A DNA stretch of 38,304 nucleotides from Musicola paradisiaca NCPPB 2511 (GCF_000400505.1 NZ_CM001857.1:4522505-4560808), one strand, 5' to 3'. Counted from the first letter of the stretch, positions 20,614-30,969 are shown. The notes: a model not told the origin generated them from the letters alone. A program made the numbers and translations.

Positions 20614-21210
20614 TCATTCCTGTCGGGCAAAAAAATCAGGCACAACCTGTCGATCATGAACCTGAACAGCCTGAATGCCGAGTGCCTGTGCCGCGACGAC
20701 GTTCGCTTCATTATCGTCGAAGAACAACACCTCACTCGCGCCCACCCCTTCTTCCCGCAATACATGGCGATAGATATCCGCCTCGGGCTTACGCAACCCG
20801 AGATCCTGCGACAAGTACATCCGGTCGGCTGCCGCAACAACCTCTGGGTATTCCGTAGGCCAGAATTCACAGTGCAAACGATTGGTATTGGAGAGAATGA
20901 CCACCCGATGCCCGTCATGCCGCAGGCGGTGCATAATGTCCACCACTTCCCGGCGTAAGCCGATAAAGATAGCCTGCCATCCCATAGCAAACTGTTCATA
21001 ACTGAGCGTAATCCCCATTTCATGGCAAAGCTGCGAGGCAAATGTTTCATCGCTGATTTCGCCGCGTTCGTGCTGTTGAAACGTTGGCCCCATAACAAAG
21101 CGCTCACGCAGGGTCGCCAACGGCGCACCGCTCAGAGTGCTCCAGACGCCCAATACGCGATTGAAATCAATATCAATCACAACATTGCCCAAATCAAAGA
21201 TATACAACAT
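20614..21210 (-). CDS. yihX: HAD-family glucose-1-phosphate phosphatase YihX
   Basis: A 198-residue protein (E. coli YihX 199). HAD motif I is [13 protein letters not shown] with the nucleophile Asp near residue 6; motif II is VVILSNTN; motif IV is [11 protein letters not shown]. coli YihX releases glucose from alpha-D-glucose 1-phosphate. The start ATG 21210 has AGGAGG 6 bases upstream; 17 extra in-frame residues upstream are not conserved. It heads a tight minus-strand group with dtd and fabY. Confidence 0.95.
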   Translation of the reverse strand: MLYIFDLGNVVIDIDFNRVLGVWSTLSGAPLATLRERFVMGPTFQQHERGEISDETFASQLCHEMGITLSYEQFAMGWQAIFIGLRREVVDIMHRLRHDGHRVVILSNTNRLHCEFWPTEYPEVVAAADRMYLSQDLGLRKPEADIYRHVLREEGVGASEVLFFDDNEANVVAAQALGIQAVQVHDRQVVPDFFARQE

Positions 21211-21349
21211 GCGGCCTCCTGAGATTCGCCCCGGAGTTTCACTGTAACGGGAAAAAACCACGCTGGATAGGGAGGAGAAAGGATAATAACAGGCGCTAAA
21301 ATAGTGCAGTTTACGGACGTTCTTCGGCTTAAGCCGGTATAAAAAGCAA

Positions 21350-21370
21350 AAGGCCCCAAAATGGGGCCTT
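21350..21370 (-). terminator. Rho-independent terminator of bipA
   Basis: Minus strand: AAGGCCCCA, loop TTT, TGGGGCCTT, then TTGCTTTTT. It begins 22 bp after the bipA stop. Confidence 0.88.
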
Positions 21371-21392
21371 ATTTCAGTTCAGCGAAAAAAGA

Positions 21393-23216
21393 TCACTCTT
21401 CCTTGCTGGAACGATTGGCGCGACGGCGATCGTTTTCCGTCAGGTGGCGCTTGCGCAGACGAATCGACTGCGGGGTAACTTCCACCAGCTCGTCATCGTC
21501 AATAAACTCCAGCGCCTGCTCCAGCGACATTTTCACCGGCGGAACCAGCACGGTGGCCTCATCCGTACCGGAGGCACGCATGTTGGTCAGCTTTTTACCG
21601 GTCAGGCAGTTTACCGTCAGGTCGTTGGAACGAGTATGGATACCAATAATCTGGCCTTCATACACTTCGGCGCCGTGACCCAGGAACAATTTGCCGCGAT
21701 CCTGCAGGCTGAACAGCGCATAGGCGACTGCTTTACCCTGACCGTTGGAGATCAGTACGCCGTTCTGACGCTGACCGATTTCACCTGGGCGGATGTCATC
21801 GTAGTGACTGAACGTGGAATACAGCAGACCGGTACCGGACGTCATGGTCATAAAATCGGTACGGAAGCCGATCAAACCACGGCTCGGGATGACGTAATCC
21901 AGGCGAACACGTCCCTTGCCATCCGGGATCATGTCGCGCATTTCGCCTTTACGCAGACCCAGTGCTTCCATGACGGAACCCTGGTGCTGTTCTTCGATAT
22001 CCACAGTAACTTGTTCAAACGGTTCCTGGCGGCGACCGTCGATGGTACGGAAGATAACTTTCGGACGGGAAACCGCCAGTTCGAAACCTTCACGACGCAT
22101 GTTTTCAATCAGAACAGACAGGTGCAGCTCACCACGACCGGACACACGGAAAGCATCCGGGTCTTCGGTTTCTTCTACGCGCAGTGCGACGTTATGCACC
22201 AATTCCTTACGCAAACGATCCAGAATCTGGCGAGAAGTCACGAACTTGCCTTCTTTACCGCAGAAAGGCGAGGTATTAACGCAGAAGAACATGGTTACTG
22301 TCGGTTCATCCACAGACAGAGCCGGCAGCGCTTCCACATTCGCGGTGTCGCACACGGTATCGGAGATGTTCAGATCGCCAAGGCCGGTAAGCGCAATGAT
22401 GTCGCCCGCTTCCGCCTTGTCGCTCTCGATACGTTGCAGCCCCAGATGGCCCAGCACCTGGCCGACTTTGGCATTACGCACTTTACCGGTGCTGTCGATG
22501 ATGCTGACCTGCTGATTCGGCTTCACCACGCCGCGCTTGATACGACCAATACCGATGACACCCACGTAGTTGTTGTAATCCAACTGGGAGATCTGCATTT
22601 GGAATGGGCCGTTGAGATCCACATTTGGCGCTTCAACATGTTTTACGATCGCTTCAAACAGCGGCGTCATGTCTTCCGCCATGTCGTTATGATCCAGACC
22701 GGCAATGCCGTTCAACGCGGAAGCGTAAACAATCGGGAAGTCCAGTTGCTCGTCGGTAGCGCCCAGATTGACGAACAAGTCGAAAACCTGATCCACAACC
22801 CAGTCCGGGCGGGCGCCGGGGCGGTCAACCTTGTTGATGACCACGATGGGCTTCAATCCGTAGGCAAAGGCTTTCTGGGTCACGAAGCGCGTTTGCGGCA
22901 TCGGGCCGTCCATCGCATCCACCAGCAGTAATACGGAATCCACCATGGACATCACACGCTCCACCTCACCGCCAAAGTCGGCGTGTCCTGGGGTGTCTAC
23001 GATATTGATGCGATAGCCATTCCAGTTAATGGCGGTGTTTTTCGCGAGGATGGTAATCCCGCGTTCTTTTTCAAGGTCATTGGAGTCCATCACACGTTCG
23101 GTAAGTTCTGTACGCTCACCCAGCGTTCCGGATTGTTGCAGCAGTTTGTCAACCAGGGTGGTTTTTCCATGGTCAACGTGCGCAATAATAGCGATGTTAC
23201 GCAAATTTTCGATCAC
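21393..23216 (-). CDS. bipA: Ribosome-binding GTPase BipA/TypA
   Basis: A 607-residue translational GTPase, the same length as in E. coli. G motifs are visible: G1 [11 protein letters not shown]3 DTPGHADF, G4 [11 protein letters not shown]-like domains III and V and the BipA-specific C-terminal domain follow ([43 protein letters not shown]). BipA helps 50S ribosome assembly, mainly at low temperature, and affects virulence traits in several enterobacteria. The short tail after [11 protein letters not shown] is variable. It is transcribed alone, divergent from glnA. Confidence 0.97.
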   Translation of the reverse strand: MIENLRNIAIIAHVDHGKTTLVDKLLQQSGTLGERTELTERVMDSNDLEKERGITILAKNTAINWNGYRINIVDTPGHADFGGEVERVMSMVDSVLLLVDAMDGPMPQTRFVTQKAFAYGLKPIVVINKVDRPGARPDWVVDQVFDLFVNLGATDEQLDFPIVYASALNGIAGLDHNDMAEDMTPLFEAIVKHVEAPNVDLNGPFQMQISQLDYNNYVGVIGIGRIKRGVVKPNQQVSIIDSTGKVRNAKVGQVLGHLGLQRIESDKAEAGDIIALTGLGDLNISDTVCDTANVEALPALSVDEPTVTMFFCVNTSPFCGKEGKFVTSRQILDRLRKELVHNVALRVEETEDPDAFRVSGRGELHLSVLIENMRREGFELAVSRPKVIFRTIDGRRQEPFEQVTVDIEEQHQGSVMEALGLRKGEMRDMIPDGKGRVRLDYVIPSRGLIGFRTDFMTMTSGTGLLYSTFSHYDDIRPGEIGQRQNGVLISNGQGKAVAYALFSLQDRGKLFLGHGAEVYEGQIIGIHTRSNDLTVNCLTGKKLTNMRASGTDEATVLVPPVKMSLEQALEFIDDDELVEVTPQSIRLRKRHLTENDRRRANRSSKEE

Positions 23217-23370
23217 AGCTTTGCCTCAGGCATTTAGAAATAGCGCGCTATTGTACACGTATTAATCGAGCGACAGAACAAGATCACAATCATCTATCCA
23301 AAACAACCTGTAACCCTCTGCGCTGTGATCCCCTTCACGGTGCAAAAATCGTGCACCCGGCTTACCTTAA

Positions 23371-23387
23371 TGCACCAAAATGAATCA
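23371..23387 (+). promoter_or_regulatory. NtrC box 1 of glnA
   Basis: TGCACCAAAATGAATCA: a perfect left arm with a degenerate right arm of the NtrC consensus TGCACCA-N3-TGGTGCA. It is centred about 141 bp upstream of the predicted sigma-54 transcription start, matching the far site of E. coli glnAp2. A further inverted pair GGTGCA-N7-TGCACC lies at 23339-23357. Confidence 0.75.
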
Positions 23388-23402
23388 ATAACACCAAAAC
23401 GG

Positions 23403-23419
23403 AGCACCATTTTGGTGCT
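23403..23419 (+). promoter_or_regulatory. NtrC box 2 of glnA
   Basis: AGCACCATTTTGGTGCT: perfect 7-base arms matching NtrC consensus except the outermost bases, exactly 32 bp (three helix turns) from box 1. A TATAAT hexamer (23420-23425) adjoins it and could be the -10 of an NtrC-repressed sigma-70 promoter like glnAp1. Confidence 0.88.
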
Positions 23420-23493
23420 TATAATTTTTATGGTGCAGCTATCGATGACACAAAAACCAGTTGGAACGCACTTCAGCGGTATACAGACAAAGT

Positions 23494-23508
23494 TGGCACA
23501 GTTTTAGC
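23494..23508 (+). promoter_or_regulatory. Sigma-54 (RpoN) promoter of glnA
   Basis: TTGGCAC followed by a TAGCT element, with the GG and GC dinucleotides exactly 12 bp apart as required for -24/-12 promoters. The predicted start is near 23520, 78 bp before the glnA ATG. The NtrC boxes upstream sit at E. coli-like distances. Confidence 0.88.
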
Positions 23509-23597
23509 TATAACTTAATCACGGTAACAACATCATTCATTCCGCAACGATATTCGTTCCACGACGATATAAATGACACAATCGGGAGAGCTTAAGT

Positions 23598-25007
23598 ATG
23601 TCAGTAGAACACGTTTTGACGATGCTGAAAGAACATGAGGTGAAGTTCGTCGATCTTCGCTTCACGGACACCAAAGGTAAGGAGCAGCACGTCACCATTC
23701 CAGCTCATCAAGTTGACGCTGACTTCTTCGAAGACGGCAAAATGTTTGATGGCTCCTCGATTGGCGGCTGGAAAGGCATCAACGAATCCGACATGGTGTT
23801 AATGCCAGACGCCACCACTGCTGTTCTGGATCCGTTCTACGAAGAATCTACGCTGATCATCCGTTGTGACATCCTGGAACCAGGCACCATGCAGGGCTAT
23901 GATCGCGACCCGCGTTCCATCGCCAAGCGTGCCGAAGATTTCCTGCGTTCTTCCGGCATCGCAGACACCGTGCTGTTTGGGCCTGAACCCGAATTCTTCC
24001 TGTTTGACGACGTGCGTTTCGGCAGCAGCATCTCCGGTTCCCACGTTGCTATCGACGACATCGAGGGCGCCTGGAACTCCAGCACCAAATACGAAGGCGG
24101 CAACAAAGGCCACCGTCCGGCAGTAAAAGGCGGCTACTTCCCGGTTCCGCCGGTAGATTCATCACAGGATCTGCGTTCCACCATGTGTCTGACCATGGAA
24201 CAAATGGGCCTGGTCGTCGAAGCTCACCACCACGAAGTGGCGACTGCCGGTCAGAACGAAGTGGCTACCCGCTTCAACACGTTGACCAAAAAAGCCGACG
24301 AAATTCAGATCTACAAATATGTCGTGCACAACGTTGCCCATGCATTCGGTAAGACTGCGACATTTATGCCGAAACCGATGTTCGGCGATAACGGTTCCGG
24401 TATGCACTGCCATATGTCTCTGGCTAAAGACGGCGCTAACCTGTTCTCCGGCGACAAATACGGCGGCTTGTCCGAAACGGCGCTGTACTACATCGGCGGC
24501 GTTATCAAACATGCTAAAGCCATCAACGCACTGGCCAACCCGACCACCAACTCTTACAAACGTCTGGTTCCAGGTTACGAAGCACCGGTTATGCTGGCTT
24601 ACTCCGCCCGTAACCGTTCCGCCTCCATCCGTATTCCGGTGGTTGCAAGCCCGAAAGCGCGCCGCATCGAAGTGCGTTTCCCGGATCCGGCTGCCAACCC
24701 GTACCTGTGCTTCTCTGCACTGCTGATGGCTGGTTTGGACGGCATCATCAACAAGATCCACCCGGGCGATGCCATGGACAAGAACCTGTACGATCTGCCG
24801 GCTGAAGAAGCCAGCGCAATCCCGCAGGTTGCCGGCTCTCTGGAAGAAGCGCTGAATGCGCTGGATGCAGACCGCGAGTTCCTGACCCGCGGCGGCGTAT
24901 TCACCGACGATACTATCGATGCTTACATCGAACTGCGTCGCGCTGAAAACGACCGTGTTCGCATGACTCCGCACCCGGTTGAGTTCGAACTGTACTACAG
25001 CGTGTAA
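23598..25007 (+). CDS. glnA: Glutamine synthetase
   Basis: A 469-residue type I glutamine synthetase that makes glutamine from glutamate, ammonia and ATP as a dodecamer. Signatures present: [11 protein letters not shown] near the N-terminus, the ATP-binding [17 protein letters not shown], the NRSASIRIP loop, and NLYDLP near 397, which carries the tyrosine adenylylated by GlnE. The ATG has GGGAGAG upstream. Its control region has two NtrC boxes, a sigma-54 promoter and a likely sigma-70 promoter. Confidence 0.98.
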   Translation: MSVEHVLTMLKEHEVKFVDLRFTDTKGKEQHVTIPAHQVDADFFEDGKMFDGSSIGGWKGINESDMVLMPDATTAVLDPFYEESTLIIRCDILEPGTMQGYDRDPRSIAKRAEDFLRSSGIADTVLFGPEPEFFLFDDVRFGSSISGSHVAIDDIEGAWNSSTKYEGGNKGHRPAVKGGYFPVPPVDSSQDLRSTMCLTMEQMGLVVEAHHHEVATAGQNEVATRFNTLTKKADEIQIYKYVVHNVAHAFGKTATFMPKPMFGDNGSGMHCHMSLAKDGANLFSGDKYGGLSETALYYIGGVIKHAKAINALANPTTNSYKRLVPGYEAPVMLAYSARNRSASIRIPVVASPKARRIEVRFPDPAANPYLCFSALLMAGLDGIINKIHPGDAMDKNLYDLPAEEASAIPQVAGSLEEALNALDADREFLTRGGVFTDDTIDAYIELRRAENDRVRMTPHPVEFELYYSV

Positions 25008-25106
25008 CACCCGCGCCTGGACGGCAGGAAAAGAAAATGATGCCAATGCTGCCGTCCGCAAAACGTTTTTTCTTTATGTTTATTTTTGTTGCCGTGGAAA
25101 CTTTTC

Positions 25107-25131
25107 AGCCCATCTTCGGATGGGCTTTTTT
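25107..25131 (+). terminator. Terminator between glnA and glnL
   Basis: AGCCCATC, loop TTCG, GATGGGCT, followed by TTTTT. It attenuates read-through from glnA into glnLG, as in E. coli. Confidence 0.9.
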
Positions 25132-25181
25132 CTCCACTCAACATCTTACGGTTGCTACTTAAACTACAATCCAGAATAGTG

Positions 25182-25198
25182 TGCACTACAATGGTGCG
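25182..25198 (+). promoter_or_regulatory. NtrC operator of glnL
   Basis: TGCACTACAATGGTGCG fits TGCACYA-N3-TGGTGCA with one mismatch at the last base. It lies 13 bp before the glnL start, matching the E. coli glnL operator where NtrC represses its own promoter. Confidence 0.85.
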
Positions 25199-25210
25199 GG
25201 AGTCTGCGTT

Positions 25211-26260
25211 ATGGCAACAGGCACGCTGCCCGATGCTGGGCAGATCCTAAATTCTTTAATAAACAGTATTTTATTACTGGATAAAGATCTGGCTATTCAC
25301 TACTCCAACCCGGCGGCGCAGCAACTTCTGGCGCAAAGCTCGCGCAAGCTGTCAGGAACGCCGCTACCGGAACTGTTGGGCTATTTTTCGCTGAATTTGG
25401 ATCTGATGCGAGAAAGCCTCGACTCAGGGCAAGGCTTTACCGATAACGAAGTCACCCTCGTGGTGGACGGCAAGGCGCATATCATGTCCATCACCGCTCA
25501 GCGTATACAGAATGACTTCATCCTGATGGAAATGGCGCCAATGGATAACCAGCGTCGGCTCAGTCAGGAACAACTGCAACATGCCCAACAGCAAGCAGCC
25601 CGGGATTTGGTACGCGGGTTGGCGCACGAAATCAAAAATCCTCTGGGCGGACTGCGCGGCGCGGCGCAATTGCTCTCCAAAGCGCTGCCCGATCCCGCGC
25701 TGATGGAATACACCAAGGTCATCATTGAGCAGGCCGATCGCCTGCGCAATCTGGTCGACAGGTTACTCGGCCCGCAACAACCCGGTTTGCACGTTACGCA
25801 AAGCATTCATCAGGTGGCGGAACGGGTTTTTCAGCTGGTTTCGCTGGAAAAGGCCGATAACGTTACTCTGGTTCGGGACTATGACCCCAGCCTGCCGGAA
25901 CTCATGCATGACCCGGATCAAATAGAGCAAGTTCTGCTGAATATCACCCGCAATGCTCTGCAGGCACTGGGGGCAGAAGGCGGCACCATCACGATACGAA
26001 CCCGTACCGCTTTTCAGCTGACTCTGCATGGCGTGCGCTATCGGTTGGTCGCCCGTATCGATATCGAAGACGATGGCCCCGGTGTTCCCGCTCATTTGCA
26101 GGATACGCTGTTCTACCCGATGGTGAGTGGTCGCGAAGGGGGAACCGGGCTGGGCTTGTCGATCGCCCGGAACCTTATCGATCAGCACTCTGGAAAAATT
26201 GAATTTAATAGTTGGCCAGGTCATACCGAATTTTCGGTTTATCTGCCCATTCGCCAGTGA
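25211..26260 (+). CDS. glnL: Nitrogen regulation sensor kinase NtrB (GlnL)
   Basis: A 349-residue soluble histidine kinase/phosphatase (E. coli 349). It has an N-terminal PAS domain ([29 protein letters not shown]), the phosphorylated His139 in [12 protein letters not shown], an N-box ([15 protein letters not shown]) and G-boxes ([23 protein letters not shown]). It phosphorylates NtrC when PII is uridylylated, and dephosphorylates it otherwise. I start at ATG 25211 (GGGAG upstream); ten extra in-frame residues upstream would sit on the NtrC operator. Confidence 0.97.
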   Translation: MATGTLPDAGQILNSLINSILLLDKDLAIHYSNPAAQQLLAQSSRKLSGTPLPELLGYFSLNLDLMRESLDSGQGFTDNEVTLVVDGKAHIMSITAQRIQNDFILMEMAPMDNQRRLSQEQLQHAQQQAARDLVRGLAHEIKNPLGGLRGAAQLLSKALPDPALMEYTKVIIEQADRLRNLVDRLLGPQQPGLHVTQSIHQVAERVFQLVSLEKADNVTLVRDYDPSLPELMHDPDQIEQVLLNITRNALQALGAEGGTITIRTRTAFQLTLHGVRYRLVARIDIEDDGPGVPAHLQDTLFYPMVSGREGGTGLGLSIARNLIDQHSGKIEFNSWPGHTEFSVYLPIRQ

Positions 26261-26268
26261 GGTTCATA

Positions 26269-27681
26269 ATGCAACGAGGGATAGTCTGGATTGTCGACGA
26301 CGATAGCTCCATCCGTTGGGTGCTTGAACGCGCACTTACAGGGGCGGGTTTAACCTGCGCAACTTTTGATAACGGAACCCAAGCGCTGAATGCACTGGCG
26401 ACACAAACGCCAGACGTTCTGTTATCCGATATCCGTATGCCTGGTATGGATGGGTTGGCATTGCTGCAACAGATCAAACAACGCCATCCGATGCTGCCGG
26501 TCATCATTATGACAGCGCATTCCGATTTGGACGCAGCCGTCAGCGCTTATCAACAGGGCGCGTTTGATTACCTGCCAAAACCGTTTGATATTGATGAAGC
26601 CGTCGCGTTGGTCGAGCGCGCCATCAGCCACTATATGGAACAGCAACAACCGGTTCGCAGCCAGCCCATCAGCGGGCCGACGACGGACATTATCGGTGAA
26701 GCGCCCGCCATGCAGGACGTGTTCCGGATAATCGGCCGGTTGTCCCGCTCATCCATCAGCGTCCTGATCAATGGTGAATCAGGTACCGGGAAAGAACTGG
26801 TGGCCCATGCGCTGCATCGCCACAGCCCGCGCGCCAAGGCACCGTTTATTGCGCTTAATATGGCGGCTATTCCCAAGGATCTGATTGAATCAGAACTGTT
26901 CGGCCATGAAAAAGGTGCATTTACCGGCGCTAACCAGATTCGTCAGGGCCGTTTCGAACAGGCTGACGGCGGCACTCTGTTTCTGGATGAAATCGGGGAT
27001 ATGCCGCTGGACGTACAGACCCGCCTGTTGCGTGTGCTGGCTGACGGCCAGTTCTATCGCGTCGGCGGCTATGCGGCAGTGAAAGTGGACGTGCGCATCA
27101 TCGCCGCCACCCACCAGAACCTGGAACTGCGGGTGCAGGAAGGTAAGTTTCGCGAAGACCTGTTCCACCGTCTGAATGTGATTCGAGTTCATCTGCCGCC
27201 GCTACGCGAGCGCCGGGAAGACATTCCTCGCCTGGCCAGGTATTTCCTGCAAGCCACGGCTAAAGAGCTGGGCGTTGAACCCAAGAACCTGCATCCGGAA
27301 ACTGAAGCGGCGTTGACCCGTTTACCGTGGCCGGGCAACGTGCGCCAATTGGAAAACACCTGTCGCTGGCTCACGGTGATGGCGGCCGGTCAGGAAGTTC
27401 TGATTCAGGATTTACCGCCGGAGCTGTTCGAAACCACAGCGCCGGACGCTACGGTTCACGTCATGCCGGACAGTTGGGCTACCCTGCTGGCTCAGTGGGC
27501 CGATCGCGCGCTGCGTTCCGGTCATCAGAACCTGCTGGCCGAAGCACAACCAGAGATGGAGCGTACTTTATTGACCACAGCCTTGCGGCACACACAGGGA
27601 CATAAACAAGAAGCCGCACGTTTACTGGGCTGGGGCCGCAATACGCTCACGCGCAAGCTCAAGGAACTGGGTATGGAATAA
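26269..27681 (+). CDS. glnG: Nitrogen regulator NtrC (GlnG)
   Basis: A 470-residue sigma-54 activator (E. coli 469). The receiver domain has phospho-acceptor Asp54 ([12 protein letters not shown]) and Lys in YLPKPFD. The AAA+ domain has Walker A GESGTGKE, the sigma-54-contacting GAFTGA loop and Walker [15 protein letters not shown] Fis-type helix-turn-helix closes it ([21 protein letters not shown]). It follows glnL by 8 bp. It is expected to bind the boxes upstream of glnA and glnL in this window. Confidence 0.97.
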   Translation: MQRGIVWIVDDDSSIRWVLERALTGAGLTCATFDNGTQALNALATQTPDVLLSDIRMPGMDGLALLQQIKQRHPMLPVIIMTAHSDLDAAVSAYQQGAFDYLPKPFDIDEAVALVERAISHYMEQQQPVRSQPISGPTTDIIGEAPAMQDVFRIIGRLSRSSISVLINGESGTGKELVAHALHRHSPRAKAPFIALNMAAIPKDLIESELFGHEKGAFTGANQIRQGRFEQADGGTLFLDEIGDMPLDVQTRLLRVLADGQFYRVGGYAAVKVDVRIIAATHQNLELRVQEGKFREDLFHRLNVIRVHLPPLRERREDIPRLARYFLQATAKELGVEPKNLHPETEAALTRLPWPGNVRQLENTCRWLTVMAAGQEVLIQDLPPELFETTAPDATVHVMPDSWATLLAQWADRALRSGHQNLLAEAQPEMERTLLTTALRHTQGHKQEAARLLGWGRNTLTRKLKELGME

Positions 27682-27829
27682 CGACTCTCGTCGCCATATT
27701 CGATAACGTACCGCAGGTTTCAGACTGGCGATAAAAAGTACAATATGGAGCACAGAATTGTCGCAATTTTTATACTTTACATGATCTACGCCAGCAGTAT
27801 GATCATGTCGCTGACTTAAGAGGGTAATC

Positions 27830-27952
27830 ATGCTGGAATCACTTATTTCCGCAGTGACACACGGCGCGGAACTCAGTAATGCGGTGGGACACACATCGCA
27901 AACTGCCATCGCCGCGGTGTTGTGCGCTGCATTGATCAATTTCTTCAGCTAA
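27830..27952 (+). CDS. yshB: YshB-like small protein (40 aa)
   Basis: A 40-codon reading frame starting MLESLISAVTHG and ending AAVLCAALINFFS, with AGAGGG 6 bases upstream of the ATG. It sits between glnG and hemN, exactly where E. coli has yshB (36 aa, starting MLESIINLVS and ending AAVLCAAMIGLFS). The C-terminal half is one hydrophobic helix, so it is probably membrane associated. The role is unclear; in Salmonella YshB has been linked to intracellular replication. The middle has a four-residue insertion relative to E. coli. A hairpin terminator follows. Confidence 0.88.
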   Translation: MLESLISAVTHGAELSNAVGHTSQTAIAAVLCAALINFFS

Positions 27953-27976
27953 CACACTTAGCGAACAGAAATAACA

Positions 27977-28005
27977 AACGGCCAGTCAACATATGACTGG
28001 CCGTT
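27977..28005. terminator. Bidirectional terminator between yshB and hemN
   Basis: Perfect 11-bp stem AACGGCCAGTC / GACTGGCCGTT, loop AACATAT, followed by GTCTTTT on the plus strand. It lies between convergent yshB and hemN. Confidence 0.85.
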
Positions 28006-28029
28006 GTCTTTTCCACGATGAGGTTCACG

Positions 28030-29403
28030 TCAAATAACCCGAGAAAACTGCCGCTCCCGCATTTTGTTGCGCAGATAGACGTCGAAGCACATGCAAATAT
28101 TGCGAATCAGCAAACGGCCTTTGGGTGTCACGCGAATAGCGTTTGTATCGACAACCACCAGCCCGTCTTCCGCCATCGGCGCAAGCAGCGCCAGATCTTC
28201 CTGAAAATACGCGCTAAAACGGATGTTATATGCTGCTTCAATCGCCGCATAATCCAGCCGGAAATGACAAATCAGCATTTTAATGACGTCACGCCGGATA
28301 CAATCGTCAAGCGTCAGACTTAGACCTCGCCACAATGCGTGCCCATGCGCTTTCACTGCAGCATAATATTGCTTCAATTCCTTCTGATTCTGGGCATAAC
28401 TGTCGCCAATCATGCTAATCGCAGAAACGCCCATGCCCAATAGATCAGTATTTCCCTGAGTGGTGTACCCCTGGAAATTGCGGTGCAATGCGCCATGACG
28501 CTGTGCTATCGCCAATTCATCATCCGGCCGGGCAAAATGATCCATACCAATAAACTGATATCCAGCGTGGGTCAGCATCTGGATAGTCTGCTGTAAAATA
28601 TTCAGCTTCTGATCCGCGCTCGGTAAATCTTCCTGCCTGATTTTACGCTGCGCAGCGAACAAGTTTGGCAAATGCGCATAATTAAACACGCTCAACCGAT
28701 GCGGCTGCAGCTCCGCAACACGTTGCAGCGTAAACGCGAAGCTTTCCGGCGTTTGCTTCGGCAAACCATAAATCAAATCGATATTGGTTGAAGCGAATCC
28801 CAGCGCTTTAGCCCGTGCAATCAACGCAAAGATAAAAGATTCATCCTGTTCCCGGTTAACCAACCGCTGAACTTCCTTATTGAAATCCTGCACTCCCATG
28901 CTCAGACGATTGAATCCTTCGGCACGCAGATGATCCAGAATATCCAGCTCAATCTCTCTGGGGTCGATTTCCAGAGACATTTCCGCCGAAGGAGACAGAT
29001 TGAAATGCTCACGCAGAACAGCCATCAACCGGCTGATTTGACTGGCATCAAGGAACGTTGGCGTTCCACCGCCCCAATGCATTTGCGTCACGACGCGCCC
29101 CGCAAACAGAGGCGCTCGCTGACGAATCTCCTGTTCAAGAACATCCAGATATTCATCAGCCTTATGTAGCTGACGTGTCACCAGCTTGTTGCAGCCGCAG
29201 AAATAGCACAATCGGTGACAGAAAGGGATATGAAGATAAAGAGAGAGCGGTCGTTCAGGGTAACGAGCAATGGCTTGCAGGAAAGCTGCCTGATCATAAC
29301 TGTCGCTGAATTCGAGTGCAGTGGGATAGGACGTGTAACGTGGCCCGGAATAGTTGTATTTCTGTATCAGGGCCAGGTCCCAGTCTATATCTTGATCCGA
29401 CAT
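28030..29403 (-). CDS. hemN: Oxygen-independent coproporphyrinogen III dehydrogenase
   Basis: A 457-residue radical SAM enzyme, identical in length to E. coli HemN. It oxidatively decarboxylates coproporphyrinogen III without oxygen in heme synthesis. The iron-sulfur cluster motif is HIPFCHRLCYFCGCNK (CxxxCxxC plus a further Cys), followed by HWGGGTPT. ATG 29403 has AGGAG 8 bases upstream. A GTG three codons earlier is also in frame but is poorly placed. A 58-codon ORF ends 5 bp upstream on the same strand. Confidence 0.97.
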   Translation of the reverse strand: MSDQDIDWDLALIQKYNYSGPRYTSYPTALEFSDSYDQAAFLQAIARYPERPLSLYLHIPFCHRLCYFCGCNKLVTRQLHKADEYLDVLEQEIRQRAPLFAGRVVTQMHWGGGTPTFLDASQISRLMAVLREHFNLSPSAEMSLEIDPREIELDILDHLRAEGFNRLSMGVQDFNKEVQRLVNREQDESFIFALIARAKALGFASTNIDLIYGLPKQTPESFAFTLQRVAELQPHRLSVFNYAHLPNLFAAQRKIRQEDLPSADQKLNILQQTIQMLTHAGYQFIGMDHFARPDDELAIAQRHGALHRNFQGYTTQGNTDLLGMGVSAISMIGDSYAQNQKELKQYYAAVKAHGHALWRGLSLTLDDCIRRDVIKMLICHFRLDYAAIEAAYNIRFSAYFQEDLALLAPMAEDGLVVVDTNAIRVTPKGRLLIRNICMCFDVYLRNKMRERQFSRVI

Positions 29404-29408
29404 ACCGC

Positions 29409-29585
29409 TCACTCCTTCCGGTAACGTTTATTGATCGCCCGCCCAAATGGAAACGACCGCTGATGGGAAAAGGCGACACGCTGCAATTTTTCCTTTCGCT
29501 TCGATATACGTCGCAATTTAATCAGCAGACTTAGCAAAAAACAGGCGCCTAAAATTCCTATCAGCAGAACCGCCGCTTTTATCAT
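29409..29585 (-). CDS. Small membrane protein, 58 aa, between yihI and hemN
   Basis: A 58-codon reading frame from ATG 29585 to TGA 29409. Residues 4-22 form a strong hydrophobic helix (AAVLLIGILGACFLLSLLI). The rest is highly basic (KLRRISKRKEKLQR ... NKRYRKE), predicting a single-pass inner-membrane protein with a positive cytoplasmic tail. The ATG overlaps the yihI stop by one base (TAATG), suggesting translational coupling, and its stop codon lies within the region carrying the hemN ribosome-binding site. I do not recognise a named family. The start rests on this coupling, since no separate ribosome-binding site is needed. Confidence 0.6.
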   Translation of the reverse strand: MIKAAVLLIGILGACFLLSLLIKLRRISKRKEKLQRVAFSHQRSFPFGRAINKRYRKE

Positions 29586-30115
29586 TAGTAACCGTCTTTG
29601 GGATTATTTCGTTTAAGCAACTGAAGCATATCCTCTTCCGGCTCATCTTCATCCTCATCGTCATCCAGCGCGATGCCGAGTTGCTCCATAAGCATATCAA
29701 TGCGATCCAGCTTTTCATCAACCCATGACTGATCTTTTGCCGGCAAAGCCTCGCCTCTTTCCAGCCGATCCAGCAATTCGTCCAGACGTGGATCGTTTTC
29801 CAGCATCTCCAACTCTTCTTCAGGAGACATCCGATACATGTTGTCCTGTTGAACCGCTGCCAGTTTTATCGCCGATACGTTGTCAGAGACCAGAAGAACC
29901 GGCTTTTTACTGCCAATGCGTGGATCTTTCGTTTTGGCCCCCGACGTATTCTGTTTACCGTCGCCGCTTGGCTGCATGCGGCTTCCAGCTACATTGCCAC
30001 GATGTTTTTTCTGACGTTTCCGCGCGCGAGCTTCAAGATCCAGCTCTTCACGGCTCTTCTTTTTGACTCTGGGTTTGGAGGCGTTGCCTCCCTTCCCTTT
30101 GATAGGTTGTTTCAT
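29585..30115 (-). CDS. yihI: Der GTPase-activating protein YihI
   Basis: A 176-residue protein (E. coli YihI 169). It has a lysine/arginine-rich disordered N-terminus (KPRVKKKSREELDLEARARKRQKKHRG), the conserved core KDPRIGSKKP, a helical segment (PEEELEMLENDPRLDELLDRLERGE) and a very acidic C-terminal tract before the end. YihI stimulates the GTPase Der and so tunes 50S ribosome assembly. The ATG at 30115 is fixed by similarity; longer in-frame sequence upstream is not conserved. It is followed without a gap by the 58-aa ORF and then hemN. Confidence 0.93.
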   Translation of the reverse strand: MKQPIKGKGGNASKPRVKKKSREELDLEARARKRQKKHRGNVAGSRMQPSGDGKQNTSGAKTKDPRIGSKKPVLLVSDNVSAIKLAAVQQDNMYRMSPEEELEMLENDPRLDELLDRLERGEALPAKDQSWVDEKLDRIDMLMEQLGIALDDDEDEDEPEEDMLQLLKRNNPKDGY

Positions 30116-30294
30116 GGTATCAATCTCTGATTCTTGCATACGAATGTAGGGAGAATTGCGGCGGAATCTAGCAGAAAGCGCCCCAATAAAAAAGTGCTCC
30201 ACCGACCCCGGCAAGCTTTTATTTCTTTCCGGCTGTTACCCGATTGGATCAGCTTCCGCAGACAGATAAAGCACCGTATTCGGTCAGTTACAGG

Positions 30295-30300
30295 TATAAT
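30295..30300 (+). promoter_or_regulatory. Candidate -10 element of engB
   Basis: A perfect TATAAT 37 bp before the GTG start of engB. The in-frame ATG at 30307 would then lie at the transcription start, which supports the GTG as the real start. No clear -35 was found. Confidence 0.55.
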
Positions 30301-30336
30301 CGCGCGATGAATTATGATCCAAACAGAGACCATATT

Positions 30337-30969
30337 GTGACCTATCAATACAACTATCATGTGACCCATTTTGTCACCAGCGCTCCGGATATTCGTCATC
30401 TTCCTGCCGACAGCGGTATTGAAGTCGCTTTTGCTGGTCGCTCAAATGCTGGGAAATCAAGCGCACTCAATACATTAACTAATCAGAAAAGCCTTGCCCG
30501 CACCAGTAAGACACCGGGACGAACCCAGCTTATCAACTTGTTCGAGGTTACTGAGGGTATCCGTCTGGTCGACCTTCCCGGTTACGGCTATGCCGAGGTT
30601 CCCGAAGAAATGAAGCGCAAGTGGCAGAAAGCGCTGGGGGAATATTTACAAAAACGTAACTGCCTCAAAGGACTGGTTATCCTGATGGATATTCGCCACC
30701 CGCTGAAAGATTTGGATCAGCAAATGCTGGAATGGTCAGTGGACGTTGGGCTACCGGTGCTGGTACTGCTCACTAAAGCGGATAAATTGGCTCAAGGCGC
30801 CCGCAAAGCGCAATTGAATATGGTGCGTGAAGCGGTATTGCCTTTTATGGGTGACATACAGGTCGAGACTTTCTCATCGTTGAAAAAGACCGGTGTAGAT
30901 AAATTACGTCAAAAACTGGATACCTGGTTCAACATGCCGCCGGAGATGTCTGAAGATCATCCGGAATAA
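30337..30969 (+). CDS. engB: Ribosome biogenesis GTP-binding protein EngB/YihA
   Basis: A 210-residue GTPase (E. coli YihA 210) needed for 50S subunit assembly. G1 is [10 protein letters not shown]2 region [12 protein letters not shown]3 DLPGYG, G4 LLTKADK. I choose the GTG at 30337 because it gives family length and the N-terminus [22 protein letters not shown] aligns with E. coli; an in-frame ATG at 30307 overlaps the promoter region. It is divergent from yihI and convergent with Spot 42 RNA, the same arrangement as in E. coli. Confidence 0.96.
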   Translation: MTYQYNYHVTHFVTSAPDIRHLPADSGIEVAFAGRSNAGKSSALNTLTNQKSLARTSKTPGRTQLINLFEVTEGIRLVDLPGYGYAEVPEEMKRKWQKALGEYLQKRNCLKGLVILMDIRHPLKDLDQQMLEWSVDVGLPVLVLLTKADKLAQGARKAQLNMVREAVLPFMGDIQVETFSSLKKTGVDKLRQKLDTWFNMPPEMSEDHPE

